From: Endomicrobium sp.
GTDB lineage: Bacteria > Elusimicrobiota > Endomicrobiia > Endomicrobiales > Endomicrobiaceae
Reading direction: 5' to 3'
NCBI GenBank assembly: GCA_031260705.1
Contig: JAISLA010000014.1
Coordinates: forward strand, 30,535-94,534
DNA: 64,000 nucleotides
The notes under the pieces are model-generated. The model searched no databases. It saw only the letters and a list, made by a program, of their open reading frames with translations, and was not told where the DNA came from. Of the stretch, positions 8,839 through 20,649 are shown piece by piece (position 1 is the stretch's first letter; the number at the start of each line of letters is the position of its first letter). The position numbers were made by a program, and so were the translations under genes.

Positions 8839-10395
8839 TCAATGTCTGAAATGCCTCATACCTGCAGAAATCATCGCTATATTTCTGTCATCTGCAGATT
8901 TAATTGATTCTTTGTCCTTTATTGAACCTCCGGGCTGCACTATCGCCGTAACGCCGATTTTAGCGGATTCTTCAACTACATCCGGAAAAGGGAAGAAAGC
9001 ATCTGAAGCAAGGACAAGCGGGAATAGTTTTTCATCTAATCCATATTTGACGCTTTTCATTTTTTCAGCCGCTATCTTTAATGAATCAATGCGGCTCATC
9101 TGCCCTGCGCCTACGCCTACTGTCTGTCTTCCTCTTGCAAGAATAATAGCGTTTGATTTAACGTGTTTGGAAACTTTCCATGCAAAATCCAAAGCTTCAC
9201 TTTCCGCTTTTGTAGGCTGGCGTTTTGTCATAAGTTTTATTTCATTCAAAAGTTGATTGTCTCTGTCCTGCGTAAGCATTCCATGAGACATCATTCTGTA
9301 TTCAATAGAATTTTTTTCCTCTTGATACGGTATTGTTTGTAGTAAAAGTCTGATATTTTTTTTCTGAGTCAGGATATCGAGCGACTCTTTAGAATAATCA
9401 GGAGCTATAACACATTCAACGAATAATTTGCTTATTTCAGCAGCTGTATCTTTTTCAACAGCTTTGTTGAATGCTATTACTCCGCCGAAAGCGCTTACGG
9501 GGTCGCAGTCGAGAGCTTTTAAATAAGCGTCCTTTATATCCGTGCTTTCCGCACAGCCGCAGGGATTATTATGTTTGATGACAGCACATGCCGGATTATT
9601 GAATTCATGCACCAGCCGCCATGCGGCTTCTAAATCAAGATAGTTGTTGTAAGACAACTCTTTTCCGTGAAACTGTTTTGCAGATATTACAACAGGCTTG
9701 TCATGCTCTATACCGTTAGAATATAATGCGGCTTCCTGATGCGGATTTTCGCCGTATCTTAATTCTGAAAGCTTTTTAAGCGGTATTGCAGCTTGCGTCG
9801 GAAATTTTTCATAAGTTAAGTAAGTTGAAATTAAAGAATCGTAATATGCCGTATGACGAAAAGCTTTTGCTGCCAGAGTGAGTTTCAGTTCTTCCGTAAT
9901 AGAATTATTTTTCAGATCTTCAATAATGATTTTATAGTCGTTTACATCACATATAACAATGACATCTTTATAATTTTTTGCCGCAGCTCTTAAAAGAGCG
10001 ACTCCGCCAATATCTATATTTTCTATAATGTTCTGATCTATTTTTTTATCTGCCGGTTTTGGTATTTTGTTTATGGTTGCTTCAAAAGGATATAAACTTA
10101 CAACCACTATGTCTATTGTTCCTATCCCATGACGTTTTAACTGCTCAATATGATCAGTTTTGTTTCTTATTGCAAGAATTCCCCCATGAATTTTAGGATT
10201 TAACGTTTTTACTCTGCCGTCTAAAATTTCAGGAAACTCCGTAACTTCGGATATTTCCCGACACTCAATGGAATTTTCTTTTAAAACTTTTGCTGTTCCG
10301 CCACTGGAAATTATATTCCAACCCAGATTTTTCAATTCCTTTGAAAAATCAATGATTCCTGTCTTGTCTGAAACGCTAAGCAGTGCTGTTGACAT
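8839..10395 (-). CDS. purH: Bifunctional AICAR formyltransferase/IMP cyclohydrolase
   Basis: PurH performs the last two steps of de novo IMP synthesis: formylation of AICAR and ring closure. The N-terminal MGS-like cyclohydrolase domain opens with LLSVSDKTGIIDF and carries LISSGGTA and GRVKTLNPKIHGG. The AICAR formyltransferase domain has the catalytic segment AVIKHNNPCG near residue 270 and the late DAFFPFPD and IVQPGGSIKD motifs. The length of 518 and the ending AGMRHFRH are typical. The gene appears intact, so purine synthesis is retained despite genome decay around it. Confidence 0.97.
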   Translation of the reverse strand: MSTALLSVSDKTGIIDFSKELKNLGWNIISSGGTAKVLKENSIECREISEVTEFPEILDGRVKTLNPKIHGGILAIRNKTDHIEQLKRHGIGTIDIVVVSLYPFEATINKIPKPADKKIDQNIIENIDIGGVALLRAAAKNYKDVIVICDVNDYKIIIEDLKNNSITEELKLTLAAKAFRHTAYYDSLISTYLTYEKFPTQAAIPLKKLSELRYGENPHQEAALYSNGIEHDKPVVISAKQFHGKELSYNNYLDLEAAWRLVHEFNNPACAVIKHNNPCGCAESTDIKDAYLKALDCDPVSAFGGVIAFNKAVEKDTAAEISKLFVECVIAPDYSKESLDILTQKKNIRLLLQTIPYQEEKNSIEYRMMSHGMLTQDRDNQLLNEIKLMTKRQPTKAESEALDFAWKVSKHVKSNAIILARGRQTVGVGAGQMSRIDSLKIAAEKMKSVKYGLDEKLFPLVLASDAFFPFPDVVEESAKIGVTAIVQPGGSIKDKESIKSADDRNIAMISAGMRHFRH

Positions 10396-10441
10396 AATGT
10401 CCTCTTTGTTATTTAATAAAATATTTTTATTATATTCTTTA

Positions 10442-11050
10442 TCAGCGCGAACACAATCTAAACGCTTTTGCTATATCTTGATAAGAAAAACCTCTTCTTA
10501 AAAAGAATGATGCTGTTCTTCTTATTTCATTTTTATCTTTTCCGCTGAACTTTCTAAATTTTGTTTTTAATATTTTAATAACCTGCTCGTAAGGCTCTAT
10601 ATCTGTCTTAATTGTTTCTAAAACGTCATTTATTAAACTTTTTTCTATGCCTTGTTTTTCAAGTTCAGCTTTTATTGCAAATTCCCCTTTCCCTTTTTGC
10701 GACAAATAAGCCGCATAAATTTTTGCAAATTTTTCATCGTTGACGTAGTTCAATTCCTCCAGCTTCTTAACGGCCTTTGCCGCAATTTCAGGTTCGTAGC
10801 CTTTTTGAAGAAGTTTCGCCTGCAAATTTTTGGAACTGTATGATCGTTTTGACACTAAAGCCAATGCATAAGAAACTGCTCCGTTTGATTTATCATAAGA
10901 TATAAGTTCTTTAAATTCATTTTCTGAAACATCGCATCCCGTTTTAATGCCGAATTTGACAATACTGTCAGCAAAAACCGTCAAACTTTTACCGTTTTCA
11001 AAAAATACTTTAAACACATCTTTTTTGAATTTTATTTTTTCAATTTTCAT
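10442..11050 (-). CDS. recX: RecX family regulatory protein
   Basis: RecX modulates RecA filaments. The 202-residue protein has a beta-rich N-terminal extension followed by tandem three-helix RecX repeats. Recognisable motifs include ALALVSKRSYSSKNL...LLQKGYE, AAKAVKKLEELNYVND and FAKIYAAYLSQKGKG. It ends in FFLRRGFSYQDIAKAF, the usual last repeat. Only the RecX family fits this repeat pattern. The start MKIEKIKFKKD is the only convincing one. It lies 46 bases upstream of purH in the same direction. recA is not in the window. Confidence 0.88.
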   Translation of the reverse strand: MKIEKIKFKKDVFKVFFENGKSLTVFADSIVKFGIKTGCDVSENEFKELISYDKSNGAVSYALALVSKRSYSSKNLQAKLLQKGYEPEIAAKAVKKLEELNYVNDEKFAKIYAAYLSQKGKGEFAIKAELEKQGIEKSLINDVLETIKTDIEPYEQVIKILKTKFRKFSGKDKNEIRRTASFFLRRGFSYQDIAKAFRLCSR

Positions 11051-11139
11051 TTTCTCACGCTGTGAATATAAAATCGTCTGACTCTTATTTTAACAAAATA
11101 AACTGTTTAACCATGAGTCTGCCTTTCCCTGCTATAAAA

Positions 11140-12186
11140 TTAATATTTTATCAGCTCATAATCTCTGCTTCCTAACCCCAATTCTTGCGCATATTTTAAC
11201 TGAACCGTCGGGTCAATTTCAGGATATATTTCTTTAAAGAAATCTTTTCCGAAAGCTTTGTTTACCAAATCATAGCTTGCTTGATCCACAGCGACGGGAT
11301 CAATTCCGGCAATAATTCCAACATCGCTCATAAGCGGTTCATTTTTTGCAAGAGCAAAACAGTCGCAGTATTTGCTTATATGATTTAAAAAGTTTATATA
11401 TGAGCTTTTTTTATCTTTTAAAATGCCTGACGCATATTCAATTATTTTTTCCTGAACTGCCGGAGGATCTTCATTCCATTTTAATTTAAAAACTTTAAAT
11501 ACGCAGTTTACTATACACTGACCGCAGCCGGCGCATTTTTCTTTATCCATAACTATTTTCTTATTTACAAGCGACAACGCTTTTTGGTAGCAGTGTTTAA
11601 CACATGTCCCACAGCCGCTGCAAAGTTTTTGATTTACGGTAGGTTTTGACAAATGGTGCATAGCGTATTTGCCGGCTTTGCTGCCGCAGCCCATACCTAT
11701 GTTTTTTAACGCTCCTCCAAACCCTGTTATTTCATGACCTTTAAAGTGATTCATAAATATAAAATTGTCAGCATTATATATTTCCCGCGCGATGGCAACT
11801 GTTTTAAAATGTTTTAAATTGACTTCAATTTTTTCTTCGGTATTACCTTTTAATCCGTCTGCAATAATTATGGGACATCCGCATTTTTCAACGGTAAATC
11901 CGTGTTTATTTGCAGTAAGAAGATGGTGGTATGCATCAGATCTTTTACCTACATAAATCGTACTTGCATCAGTTAAAAACGGATAAGCGGTTTTTTCTCT
12001 GGCAATTTTTACGACAGGCAAAACATATTCGGGTTTAATATATCCTTCGTTGCCGTCTTCGCCGAAATGTATTTTTACTGCCAAAAGGTTTCTTGCTTTT
12101 ACATGATTAAATATCATTGCAGCTTTTAAAAAATTATACAATTCATTTCTCATGTCCCAAGAAAGAAAATATACTTTGCTTGTCAT
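11140..12186 (-). CDS. DUF362 protein with two 4Fe-4S clusters
   Basis: A 348-residue DUF362-family protein. The N-terminal half has the family signatures NLLAVKIHFGEDGN and FLTDASTIYVGKRS and a central glycine-rich NHFKGHEITGFGGALKN. A bacterial-type ferredoxin insert provides two cluster motifs, CSGCGTCVKHC near residue 189 and CAGCGQCIVNC near 219, then another DUF362 segment (IIAGIDPVAVDQAS). The biochemical role of such proteins is not established. An electron-transfer or cluster-linked role is inferred. Full length, with no defect seen. Confidence 0.85.
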   Translation of the reverse strand: MTSKVYFLSWDMRNELYNFLKAAMIFNHVKARNLLAVKIHFGEDGNEGYIKPEYVLPVVKIAREKTAYPFLTDASTIYVGKRSDAYHHLLTANKHGFTVEKCGCPIIIADGLKGNTEEKIEVNLKHFKTVAIAREIYNADNFIFMNHFKGHEITGFGGALKNIGMGCGSKAGKYAMHHLSKPTVNQKLCSGCGTCVKHCYQKALSLVNKKIVMDKEKCAGCGQCIVNCVFKVFKLKWNEDPPAVQEKIIEYASGILKDKKSSYINFLNHISKYCDCFALAKNEPLMSDVGIIAGIDPVAVDQASYDLVNKAFGKDFFKEIYPEIDPTVQLKYAQELGLGSRDYELIKY

Positions 12187-12320
12187 TTTATACGCTCCTC
12201 ATTTTTAACTGAGCTTGTTTCCGGTCAGTCTGCCGTTTCAATTTCGCTGCGGGAGCAGCGGTTATTATTTGTCGTCTGCCGTAGTTTCAAGCATGAAAAA
12301 GAAGGGGCAGAGAAAAAGTA

Positions 12321-13037
12321 TTATTTTCCATATTTGCGTAGTTGTTTTACCGCAACTTCAAAATCTTTAGCTAACGCCGCTTCAAAAGTTTTTTCTTCGC
12401 TGCTTCCCAGTAATGTTAAAGTTAAAGCCGCAGCGTGAAGCGTAAGTCTCGAAATAAGCGGATTTTCAGGTTTGCCTTTTTTTATTTTATAGCTGCGTTT
12501 GAACGATGATAAGAATATTGGATCTGAAGTGCCGTATTCACCGTCTATCGCCAGCGGATGCCCAAGACTCCAAAAATGTATTCTTATCTGATGTCTTCTG
12601 CCGGTAAGAGGCAGAGCGTTAACTAAAGTATAGCTCCGGAAATTTTCTAAAACTTTAAAATCGGTTATTGATTCTTTTCCCGTTATGTCAGTGCGTACGT
12701 TTTTTCCGGAAATAATAAGAGGCTTATTTATCGTTCCTTTATTTTCTTCTAAGACTCCTGATAGCAAAGCAATATATTTCTTGCGGACTTTTGAGTTTTC
12801 AAACTGCACACTGATATTTCTGTGGGTTTCAGGATTCTTTGCAAACACCAAAACCCCGCTAGTATCACGGTCAATTATGTGAACCACCCATAATTTTTGC
12901 TTTAGCTGGTTTTTTAATATTCCGACAAGCGTTTCGTTTTCATAAATGTTCCTGCCCGGAATAACAAGCATCCCAGACGGCTTATTTACGACTAAAATAT
13001 TTTCATCCTGATAAATTATCCCAATTTGCTGTTTCAT
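12321..13037 (-). CDS. RluA-family pseudouridine synthase with altered HRLD motif
   Basis: RNA pseudouridine synthase of the RluA/RluD family, 238 residues, without an S4 domain. It starts with IIYQDENILVVNKPSGM, then the catalytic block reads HIIDRDTSGVLVFAKN, where the family normally has HRLDxxTSG. The catalytic aspartate is kept, but the arginine that helps flip the target base is isoleucine (codon ATA, one base from AGA). The late GRRHQIRIHF motif is present. The rRNA or tRNA target cannot be named. The substitution may impair activity. Confidence 0.82.
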   Translation of the reverse strand: MKQQIGIIYQDENILVVNKPSGMLVIPGRNIYENETLVGILKNQLKQKLWVVHIIDRDTSGVLVFAKNPETHRNISVQFENSKVRKKYIALLSGVLEENKGTINKPLIISGKNVRTDITGKESITDFKVLENFRSYTLVNALPLTGRRHQIRIHFWSLGHPLAIDGEYGTSDPIFLSSFKRSYKIKKGKPENPLISRLTLHAAALTLTLLGSSEEKTFEAALAKDFEVAVKQLRKYGK

Positions 13038-13110
13038 TTTTGCACCATGCTCTGCTGCAAGACTGCGTATAATTAGGAAATCTAATCCTCTGACAAAACA
13101 GCCTGCTTTT

Positions 13111-15165
<2,055 letters not shown>

Positions 15166-15217
15166 TTATCCGTAATGACGGCGGACAAATTTTTTATTTT
15201 AAATTTTTTTGATTTTT

Positions 15218-15631
15218 CTACGTTCTTATCATTCTTACGATTTTAAGCTTATCTAAAATGCCGTTGACAAATTTACTTGAATTTTTTGTAGAATACTTTT
15301 TAGAAATTTCTACGGCTTCATCTATTATAACGCTGATTGGAATATTTGTAGTAGCCATAATTTCATAAGTCGCAAGACGTATAATGTTGCGGTCAACAGC
15401 TGCCATTCTTTCAATTTCCCAGTTTTTTGCGTACTGCCTAATCAAAGAGTCTATATATTCTTTATTATCGCAAACTCCTTTAAACAAATTTATTGCAAAC
15501 ATTCTATAAGCTTCACCTTTAGGGAAATACACGGCAAAAGAATCGTATATACTTTCAATTGAAGCATTACAGTTATCTACTGCATAAAGCATCTGTAAAG
15601 AACATTCTCTCGCCTTTCTTCGGGTGCTCAT
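15218..15631 (-). CDS. nusB: Transcription antitermination factor NusB
   Basis: NusB binds boxA RNA with ribosomal protein S10 to promote antitermination on rRNA operons. The 137-residue all-helical protein starts MSTRRKARECSLQMLYA, which matches the family start. It has the conserved late region MAAVDRNIIRLATYEI and SVIIDEAVEISKKYST, and ends with FVNGILDKL. It stands between rlmN and ligA in the same direction, about 55 bases from rlmN. No defect seen. Confidence 0.95.
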   Translation of the reverse strand: MSTRRKARECSLQMLYAVDNCNASIESIYDSFAVYFPKGEAYRMFAINLFKGVCDNKEYIDSLIRQYAKNWEIERMAAVDRNIIRLATYEIMATTNIPISVIIDEAVEISKKYSTKNSSKFVNGILDKLKIVRMIRT

Positions 15632-15686
15632 ATCCTCATCCTAGCGTTTTTTAGTTAAGAAATTCTATAAAAATTAGAACATGGTT

Positions 15687-16739
15687 TCAATAGCCGAGTT
15701 GCCCGCAGGCAGCGTTAATATCCGCTCCTTTTGACTGTCTTACGTTAACTGTAATGCCGTTAAGTTTCAGTATATTTTTAAATTTTTGAATTGTTTTTTT
15801 ACCCGGTGTTTGAAATTGCACGTCAGTTACAGGATTAAAAGGTATCAGATTTACCTGAACATCAGAATTAATAAGGACACAGCGTTTCAGCAGCCTTGCA
15901 AGTTTATGCGCATCCGCTGAGGATACATTAATTCCTTTTACGAGAACATATTCTATTGTAAGATGTGAGTTTGTTTTTTTAAGATAGTATTTTCCCGCTT
16001 TTAATATATCTTCAATGCTAAAACCGAGATTGTCCGGAATTAATTTTTTTCTTTGTCTTTCATCGACAGCATGCAGAGAAAGGGCGAGTCGAACGCCGAA
16101 ATTGCTGTCTGCAAGTTTTTTTACTGCTGGAACGATGCCTGCGCTCGAAACCGTTATATGTCTCTTGCCTATACCAAACTCTTTGCTTGATAAAAGCGAG
16201 TTTAAAACGGAAATAATATTATTAAAATTAAGCATAGGCTCGCCCATACCCATAAATAAAATACCTGAGATTTTTTCTTTGGTGTCGTTCTCAATCTGTA
16301 AAATCTGTTCTATTATTTCCCCTCTGCTTAAATTTCTTGCAAGTTTAACTTTTCCTGATGAACAGAAAGCACACATTACGGGGCAGCCTATCTGCGATGA
16401 AATACACACCGAATTTTTTCCGTTTGCAGAAAGAAAAACGGCAAAAAAACATTTTTTGTCAGCCGTCCGGAAAGTATATCTGATTGTACCGTCAATTAGA
16501 GATTTTTCTTTTTTTACTATTTTTAATGTTCTTAAGAAAAACCTTTCGTCAAGTTTATTCCTCAGTTCTTTAGGAAGATTTGTAAAACTTTCAAAAGAGA
16601 CAGCTTTTTTTGTATAAACCCATTCAATAATTTGATTTATTCTATAGTCTTGCTCAATTATGGGTTTTACAGCTGTTTTAAACTGCACATTATTTAGATC
16701 TAATACGTATTTTTTATAATTCTGTTTCAAGAGTTGCAT
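15687..16739 (-). CDS. rlmN: 23S rRNA (A2503-C2)/tRNA methyltransferase RlmN
   Basis: RlmN is a radical-SAM enzyme that methylates C2 of A2503 in 23S rRNA and A37 in some tRNAs. The SAM-cluster cysteines are in GCPVMCAFCSSG near residues 115-125. The GGGEP-like motif reads LFMGMGEPMLN, and the later segments ITVSSAGIVP and LSLHAV are standard. A cysteine near the C-terminus (AACGQLGY) completes the catalytic pair used in the methyl-transfer mechanism. Length 350. It starts 7 bases downstream of the pgi stop. Confidence 0.95.
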   Translation of the reverse strand: MQLLKQNYKKYVLDLNNVQFKTAVKPIIEQDYRINQIIEWVYTKKAVSFESFTNLPKELRNKLDERFFLRTLKIVKKEKSLIDGTIRYTFRTADKKCFFAVFLSANGKNSVCISSQIGCPVMCAFCSSGKVKLARNLSRGEIIEQILQIENDTKEKISGILFMGMGEPMLNFNNIISVLNSLLSSKEFGIGKRHITVSSAGIVPAVKKLADSNFGVRLALSLHAVDERQRKKLIPDNLGFSIEDILKAGKYYLKKTNSHLTIEYVLVKGINVSSADAHKLARLLKRCVLINSDVQVNLIPFNPVTDVQFQTPGKKTIQKFKNILKLNGITVNVRQSKGADINAACGQLGY

Positions 16740-16746
16740 TATGCAG

Positions 16747-18390
16747 CTATTTTTTGTTGGAATTGAAAATTTTTATTAAATTTTTTGTCGAATTATCATG
16801 CTTATTGTCAGCTTGCCCTTTAAGTTCAGGCAGAATAACATTTGCTAAAACTTTTCCAAGCTCGACTCCCCACTGGTCAAAACTGTTGATACGCCACATA
16901 ATTCCTTGAGTAAATATTTTATGTTCGTATAATGCAATTAAAGCTCCGAGAGTTCTAGGCGTAAGCTCATCAAATAATATACTATTTGCAGGTTTATTGC
17001 CTTCAAATATTTTATGCGGAGTGAGAATTTTTATGTCTGCAGGAGAAATACCCGCTTTTTTCAGATTCTCAACAGCTTCTTCTTTAGTAAGTCCAAAAGA
17101 CAAAGCTTCCGCCTGGGCAAAATAGTTTGCCATAAGTTTTTCATGATGATCGCCAATTTTTTCAGGCGGGTTCACAAAACCTATAAAATCGCATGGAATA
17201 AATTTTGTTCCTTGATGAATAAGCTGGTAAAAAGAATGCTGTCCGTTCGTACCCGGCTCCCCCCAAATTATCGGTCCGGTTTCATAATTAACTCTATCAC
17301 CTTCAAAATTTATAGTTTTGCCGTTGCTTTCCATATCTCCCTGCTGCAGATATGCGGGAAATTTGTTCAGATACTGGCTGTAAGGCAGAACTGCGTGGCT
17401 TGAAGCTCTAAAAAAATTGTTATACCAAACCCCCAAAGCAGCCATAATCACAGGTATATTTTTTTCATAAGGAGCATTTAAAAAATGCTGATCTATATAG
17501 TAAGCGCCATCTAAAAGTTCAGCAAATTTATCAAAACCGACATAACAGGCAATCGGTAAACCTATTGCAGACCATAGCGAATATCTGCCGCCGACAAAAT
17601 CCCAGAATTCAAACATATTGTTTTCGTCAATGCCGAACTCTTTAACTTTTTTTGCGTTCGTGGAAAGAGCAACAAAGTGATTTGCAACGGCTTTATCGCC
17701 AAGTTTATCAGTAAGCCACTTTCTTGCGGTTAAGGCATTTGTAATTGTTTCAAGAGTTGTAAAAGTTTTTGAAGCAACTATAAAAAGAGTATTCTCCGGA
17801 TTTAATTTTTTTAATACTTCGTATATATCCGCGCCGTCAATGTTGGATACAAAATAAACATTCGGTCCGTCGGCATAGTATTTTAGCGCTTCACAGACCA
17901 TTTTAGGACCTAGATCTGATCCGCCTATACCGATGTTTACAACATCCGTAATTTTTCCGCCTGTTACACCAACCCATTTTCCGCTTCTTAAATCATTGCT
18001 AAAATTCTCCATTTTTTTAAGAACTGCCTTGATTTCAGGCATAACGTCTTTTCCGTCAACATAAATAGGCATATTACTTCTATTTCTGAGAGCCGTATGC
18101 AAAACAGCTCTTTTTTCGGTCCAGTTTATCTTTTCTCCCGAAAACATCTTTTTTGCGTATTCGTTTACTTTTGCAACTTTTACAAATTCTATCAAGAGTT
18201 TGAAAGTATCTGAATTTATGATATTTTTTGAATAATCAAAGGTTATGCCTAAATCGTTGTCCCGTATAGAAAACTCGTTAAATCTGTTTTCATCTTTAAA
18301 CAAGTCTCTTAAATGAATTTTTTTAATTTCTCTATAATTTTTCTCAAGACTTTGCCATTGCGGTGTATTCTTAAGCCCAAATTTGCTCAT
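16747..18390 (-). CDS. pgi: Glucose-6-phosphate isomerase
   Basis: PGI interconverts glucose 6-phosphate and fructose 6-phosphate. I place the start at ATG 18390 ([15 protein letters not shown]), which is preceded by GGGAGAG and matches the normal family start, giving 547 residues. The family signatures are present: [25 protein letters not shown] and [11 protein letters not shown]. The reading frame continues upstream without a stop to an ATG at 18480 that encodes a signal-peptide-like segment with its own ribosome site (listed separately). A longer, possibly exported form therefore cannot be excluded. Confidence 0.93.
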   Translation of the reverse strand: MSKFGLKNTPQWQSLEKNYREIKKIHLRDLFKDENRFNEFSIRDNDLGITFDYSKNIINSDTFKLLIEFVKVAKVNEYAKKMFSGEKINWTEKRAVLHTALRNRSNMPIYVDGKDVMPEIKAVLKKMENFSNDLRSGKWVGVTGGKITDVVNIGIGGSDLGPKMVCEALKYYADGPNVYFVSNIDGADIYEVLKKLNPENTLFIVASKTFTTLETITNALTARKWLTDKLGDKAVANHFVALSTNAKKVKEFGIDENNMFEFWDFVGGRYSLWSAIGLPIACYVGFDKFAELLDGAYYIDQHFLNAPYEKNIPVIMAALGVWYNNFFRASSHAVLPYSQYLNKFPAYLQQGDMESNGKTINFEGDRVNYETGPIIWGEPGTNGQHSFYQLIHQGTKFIPCDFIGFVNPPEKIGDHHEKLMANYFAQAEALSFGLTKEEAVENLKKAGISPADIKILTPHKIFEGNKPANSILFDELTPRTLGALIALYEHKIFTQGIMWRINSFDQWGVELGKVLANVILPELKGQADNKHDNSTKNLIKIFNSNKK

Positions 18391-18480
18391 ATGTCTCTCC
18401 CTATATGCGGAAAATCCCAAAACAGAAAATAAAAGAATCAAACAAACGCTGATAATTAAAGATTTAAAGTATATTCTCAT
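18391..18480 (-). other. In-frame signal-peptide-like extension upstream of pgi
   Basis: Thirty codons from ATG 18480 run in frame into pgi. They encode [20 protein letters not shown] followed by LGFSA: a charged start, a long hydrophobic core and an A-type cleavage site, which is a convincing Sec signal peptide. The upstream AAGGATAAATAG gives it a good ribosome site, while pgi keeps its own GGGAGAG site inside the segment. The simplest reading is that a deletion joined the 5' end of a lost exported-protein gene to pgi. Confidence 0.6.
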
Positions 18481-18901
18481 CTATTTATCCTTATTGTTTA
18501 TATATTTATATATTTTAAATTTCAACCGGATATGCTTTTGTCTTTTGGAATATTTTGCATTTTATTTTTACATTATAAATATAAACGCAAAAAGTCAAAT
18601 AGGATATATGCGACATTTTGAGAATTGGAGTTTTCACAATTAAAGACAGAGTAGAAAACAAAAGATAAAATATAAATGCAAGTTAGTTTTTTCATTACTC
18701 GTTTGCCGCAGACAGCAACAAGGACAACTTATGAAACCAGTAGATTGAACCCGTAATCATAACTCCAGCCTGATAGATATATTAGCGCCTTGCCACACAT
18801 CGTTCTTTACATATCGTCAGGGCAGTTCCCAGCCTTTTCCTCCCCGCAAGCCAATTCACTAACGTTATCGTACCAATCCAGTTCTGTCTGGTATATTTTA
18901 T
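18481..18901. other. Stretch without a supported gene
   Basis: The stretch holds the ribosome site for the signal-peptide start near 18480 and otherwise AT-rich sequence with frequent stops on both strands. The part next to 18902 lies past the stop of the decayed TadG-like gene. Its minus strand has an open run (TELDWYDNVSELACGEE) in another frame, which could be a shifted continuation of that gene. No RNA gene or clear terminator is recognised. Confidence 0.4.
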
Positions 18902-19990
18902 TTAACCATTTATTTCATCAGTGGCAGTACAGCTGTAAGGGACCAAATGGGCAGCCCAACCATCATTTTTTGCTTTTAAATACGTATCTATAGGATTATC
19001 TTCAGTGCTTTTCAATTGTGAATCTATTTCGCTTGCCAATGATTAAGCAACTGATGCAATAAAAGGTAAAGCAAACGGTCCAAACGCCATTGTATATGCG
19101 ACTACAAAGTCCATAAGAGCTGATTCTAAACAAGCTGCAGTTTCAACCAAAACCATAGTTAATTTGGTTTTTCCTGTAAAAGTATATTCTTTTTTAGGAA
19201 ACATTGACCCTTTGACATTATATGCTGCGGCAGCAGAATAAACTATAATCTGAGGATATTGTATTCTCAACAATTTTGCAAACAGCAGGCTTTTATTATT
19301 TGTTTTTTGACGAAGAATGACTTTAACTTTTTGTTTTTTGAACTTGTCTCCTTCGACAAGCCAAGAGTAATTGCTTTTTTATACTTTTCATCTGTGCAAA
19401 AAAATGAAAATGTTTATCATAACCCAAATAAATACAGATATCATTAATTGTAGAATAATATTGTATCCCTTTTGAATTTCGTTTTAAGTCTAAATTATAT
19501 TCGGGTTTTACTGGAGATACCAAGATGTCGTAATCTTTACTGATGTTATCTGCAAGTACGTTGTAATAGTGAACAAAATATCCTTTTATAGCTGTATCTT
19601 GATATCGACAATCTGTTTTATTTTTTGCACCCCTCTATTTTGCTTATTTAGTAGTATTGTTTTGTGTTTTAAATCCGATTAATGGATTTTCCAATGAAGG
19701 ATTCATTCCAAGCGATAAAATTATTCCCATAAGATAATTTGTATTTCCGAGAAAATTTAAAACTCTGGCTTTGTATGTCGCCAAAGACAGCGCTATATTG
19801 TCGGCTTCATTTTGCATCGTCATTCTGTTCCTTATAAGATTAGCTATATTTAGCATCATCACCCAACTGATGACAAGTATTACTACGAAAATTAAGAAAT
19901 AATACAGAATACAGCGTTTGTCCTTTATGAGAAAACAGCTTATGTTTACAAAAATTGATCTGACATATATTAATTCTTTTCAAATTCTTT
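18902..19990 (-). pseudogene. TadG-like pilus-associated protein, multiply frameshifted
   Basis: Several minus-strand frames line up as one decayed gene. Near 19930 a start-like KGQTL segment is followed after a frameshift by a membrane segment (FLIFVVILVISWVMMLNIA), then IRNRMTMQNEADNIALSLAT. That is the layout of TadG/TadE-type minor pilins, where a transmembrane helix precedes R..LQ.AaDaAAL. Further fragments follow: FLGNTNYLMGIILSLG, VSPVKPEYNLDLKRN and AAAAYNVKGSMFPKKEY. The last piece ends at a TAA at 18902. At least three breaks are visible. It belongs with the TadE-like and secretin remnants next door. Confidence 0.62.
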
Positions 19991-20046
19991 TGCTCATGGA
20001 AAAGTTTTATAATAATATTCTTCATCAGGAGCAGGCATATTTTGTC

Positions 20047-20244
20047 TCATTTAACATAACTCGCTTGGGATCCGGATATTTTTAAAGTGCCTGTGGTTAT
20101 TCCTGATGGAGCGGAAACCCATTCATATTTTCCTTTCCAAAACTTTTTATAAATAATAAAAATACCCGACATTGCTACAAACAAAACGACAAACACGAGT
20201 AAAAACTCTGTTAAAGTTTGTCCTTTATTTATTTTCATTGTCAT
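20047..20244 (-). CDS. TadE-like small pilin or pilus-associated protein
   Basis: A 65-residue open frame whose start MTMKINKGQTLTEFLLVF resembles TadE/Flp-type pilins: a short basic leader, then GQ, a glutamate five residues after the glycine, and a long hydrophobic helix (LLVFVVLFVAMSGIFII). The leader before GQ would be cut by a prepilin peptidase. Length is similar to small TadE-like proteins, though the original may have been longer. Neighbours on both sides are broken pilus genes, so it is probably unused. Confidence 0.55.
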   Translation of the reverse strand: MTMKINKGQTLTEFLLVFVVLFVAMSGIFIIYKKFWKGKYEWVSAPSGITTGTLKISGSQASYVK

Positions 20245-20251
20245 TCTTCTA

Positions 20252-20640
20252 TCAATTTTGTTGTCTTTTACGACAGTTGGAGTAATTTATCAGTATTCTG
20301 TATTTTTTCCATTTTACTGAAGATTTCCCGACAACTCCAGCCGCTACAATAGGAAATTCTCCGCCAACCATAAATTTAGCACTTGTACCTGATTTTGTAA
20401 TAAGTTTAGGTTACAGCACCGTTTTCTTCCAAAATTTTGAGAGTTTTCAAAAGCTGCTTTCTTATTTCTACAAACTTTGACTCAACAACAGCCGGAATAC
20501 TGAATATGTCTGGCGAAATTGTGCCTGACCATTCAATGCCCAGATCTCTAGTTTTGTTTTCATTGATCTCGGTGATTTCTACGTCAATTTCTATCATTTG
20601 CTCTGATGCGTACGCAACAACTGCAAAAAAAATAAAAACG
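20252..20640 (-). pseudogene. Secretin (CpaC/RcpA-like) remnant with internal deletion
   Basis: Two frames form a shrunken outer-membrane secretin. The first has a signal-like stretch (FVFIFFAVVAYAS), then MIEIDVEITEINENKTRDLG, typical of type II/IV secretin N-domains, and stops after LKILEENGAVT. After a frameshift the second reads LITKSGTSAKFMVGGEFPIV and SSVKWKKYRILI, the start of the secretin beta domain, ending at 20252. An intact secretin has over 400 residues, so the N-domains and most of the barrel are missing. Its signal region overlaps the gcvT 3' end and lacks a normal start codon. Confidence 0.75.
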
Positions 20641-20649
20641 AAATGATAA

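Noticed and set aside
12245..12260. GC-rich hairpin (cgctgc ggga gcagcg) as a terminator
   Set aside because: No T-run follows it on either strand, so an intrinsic terminator is not supported.
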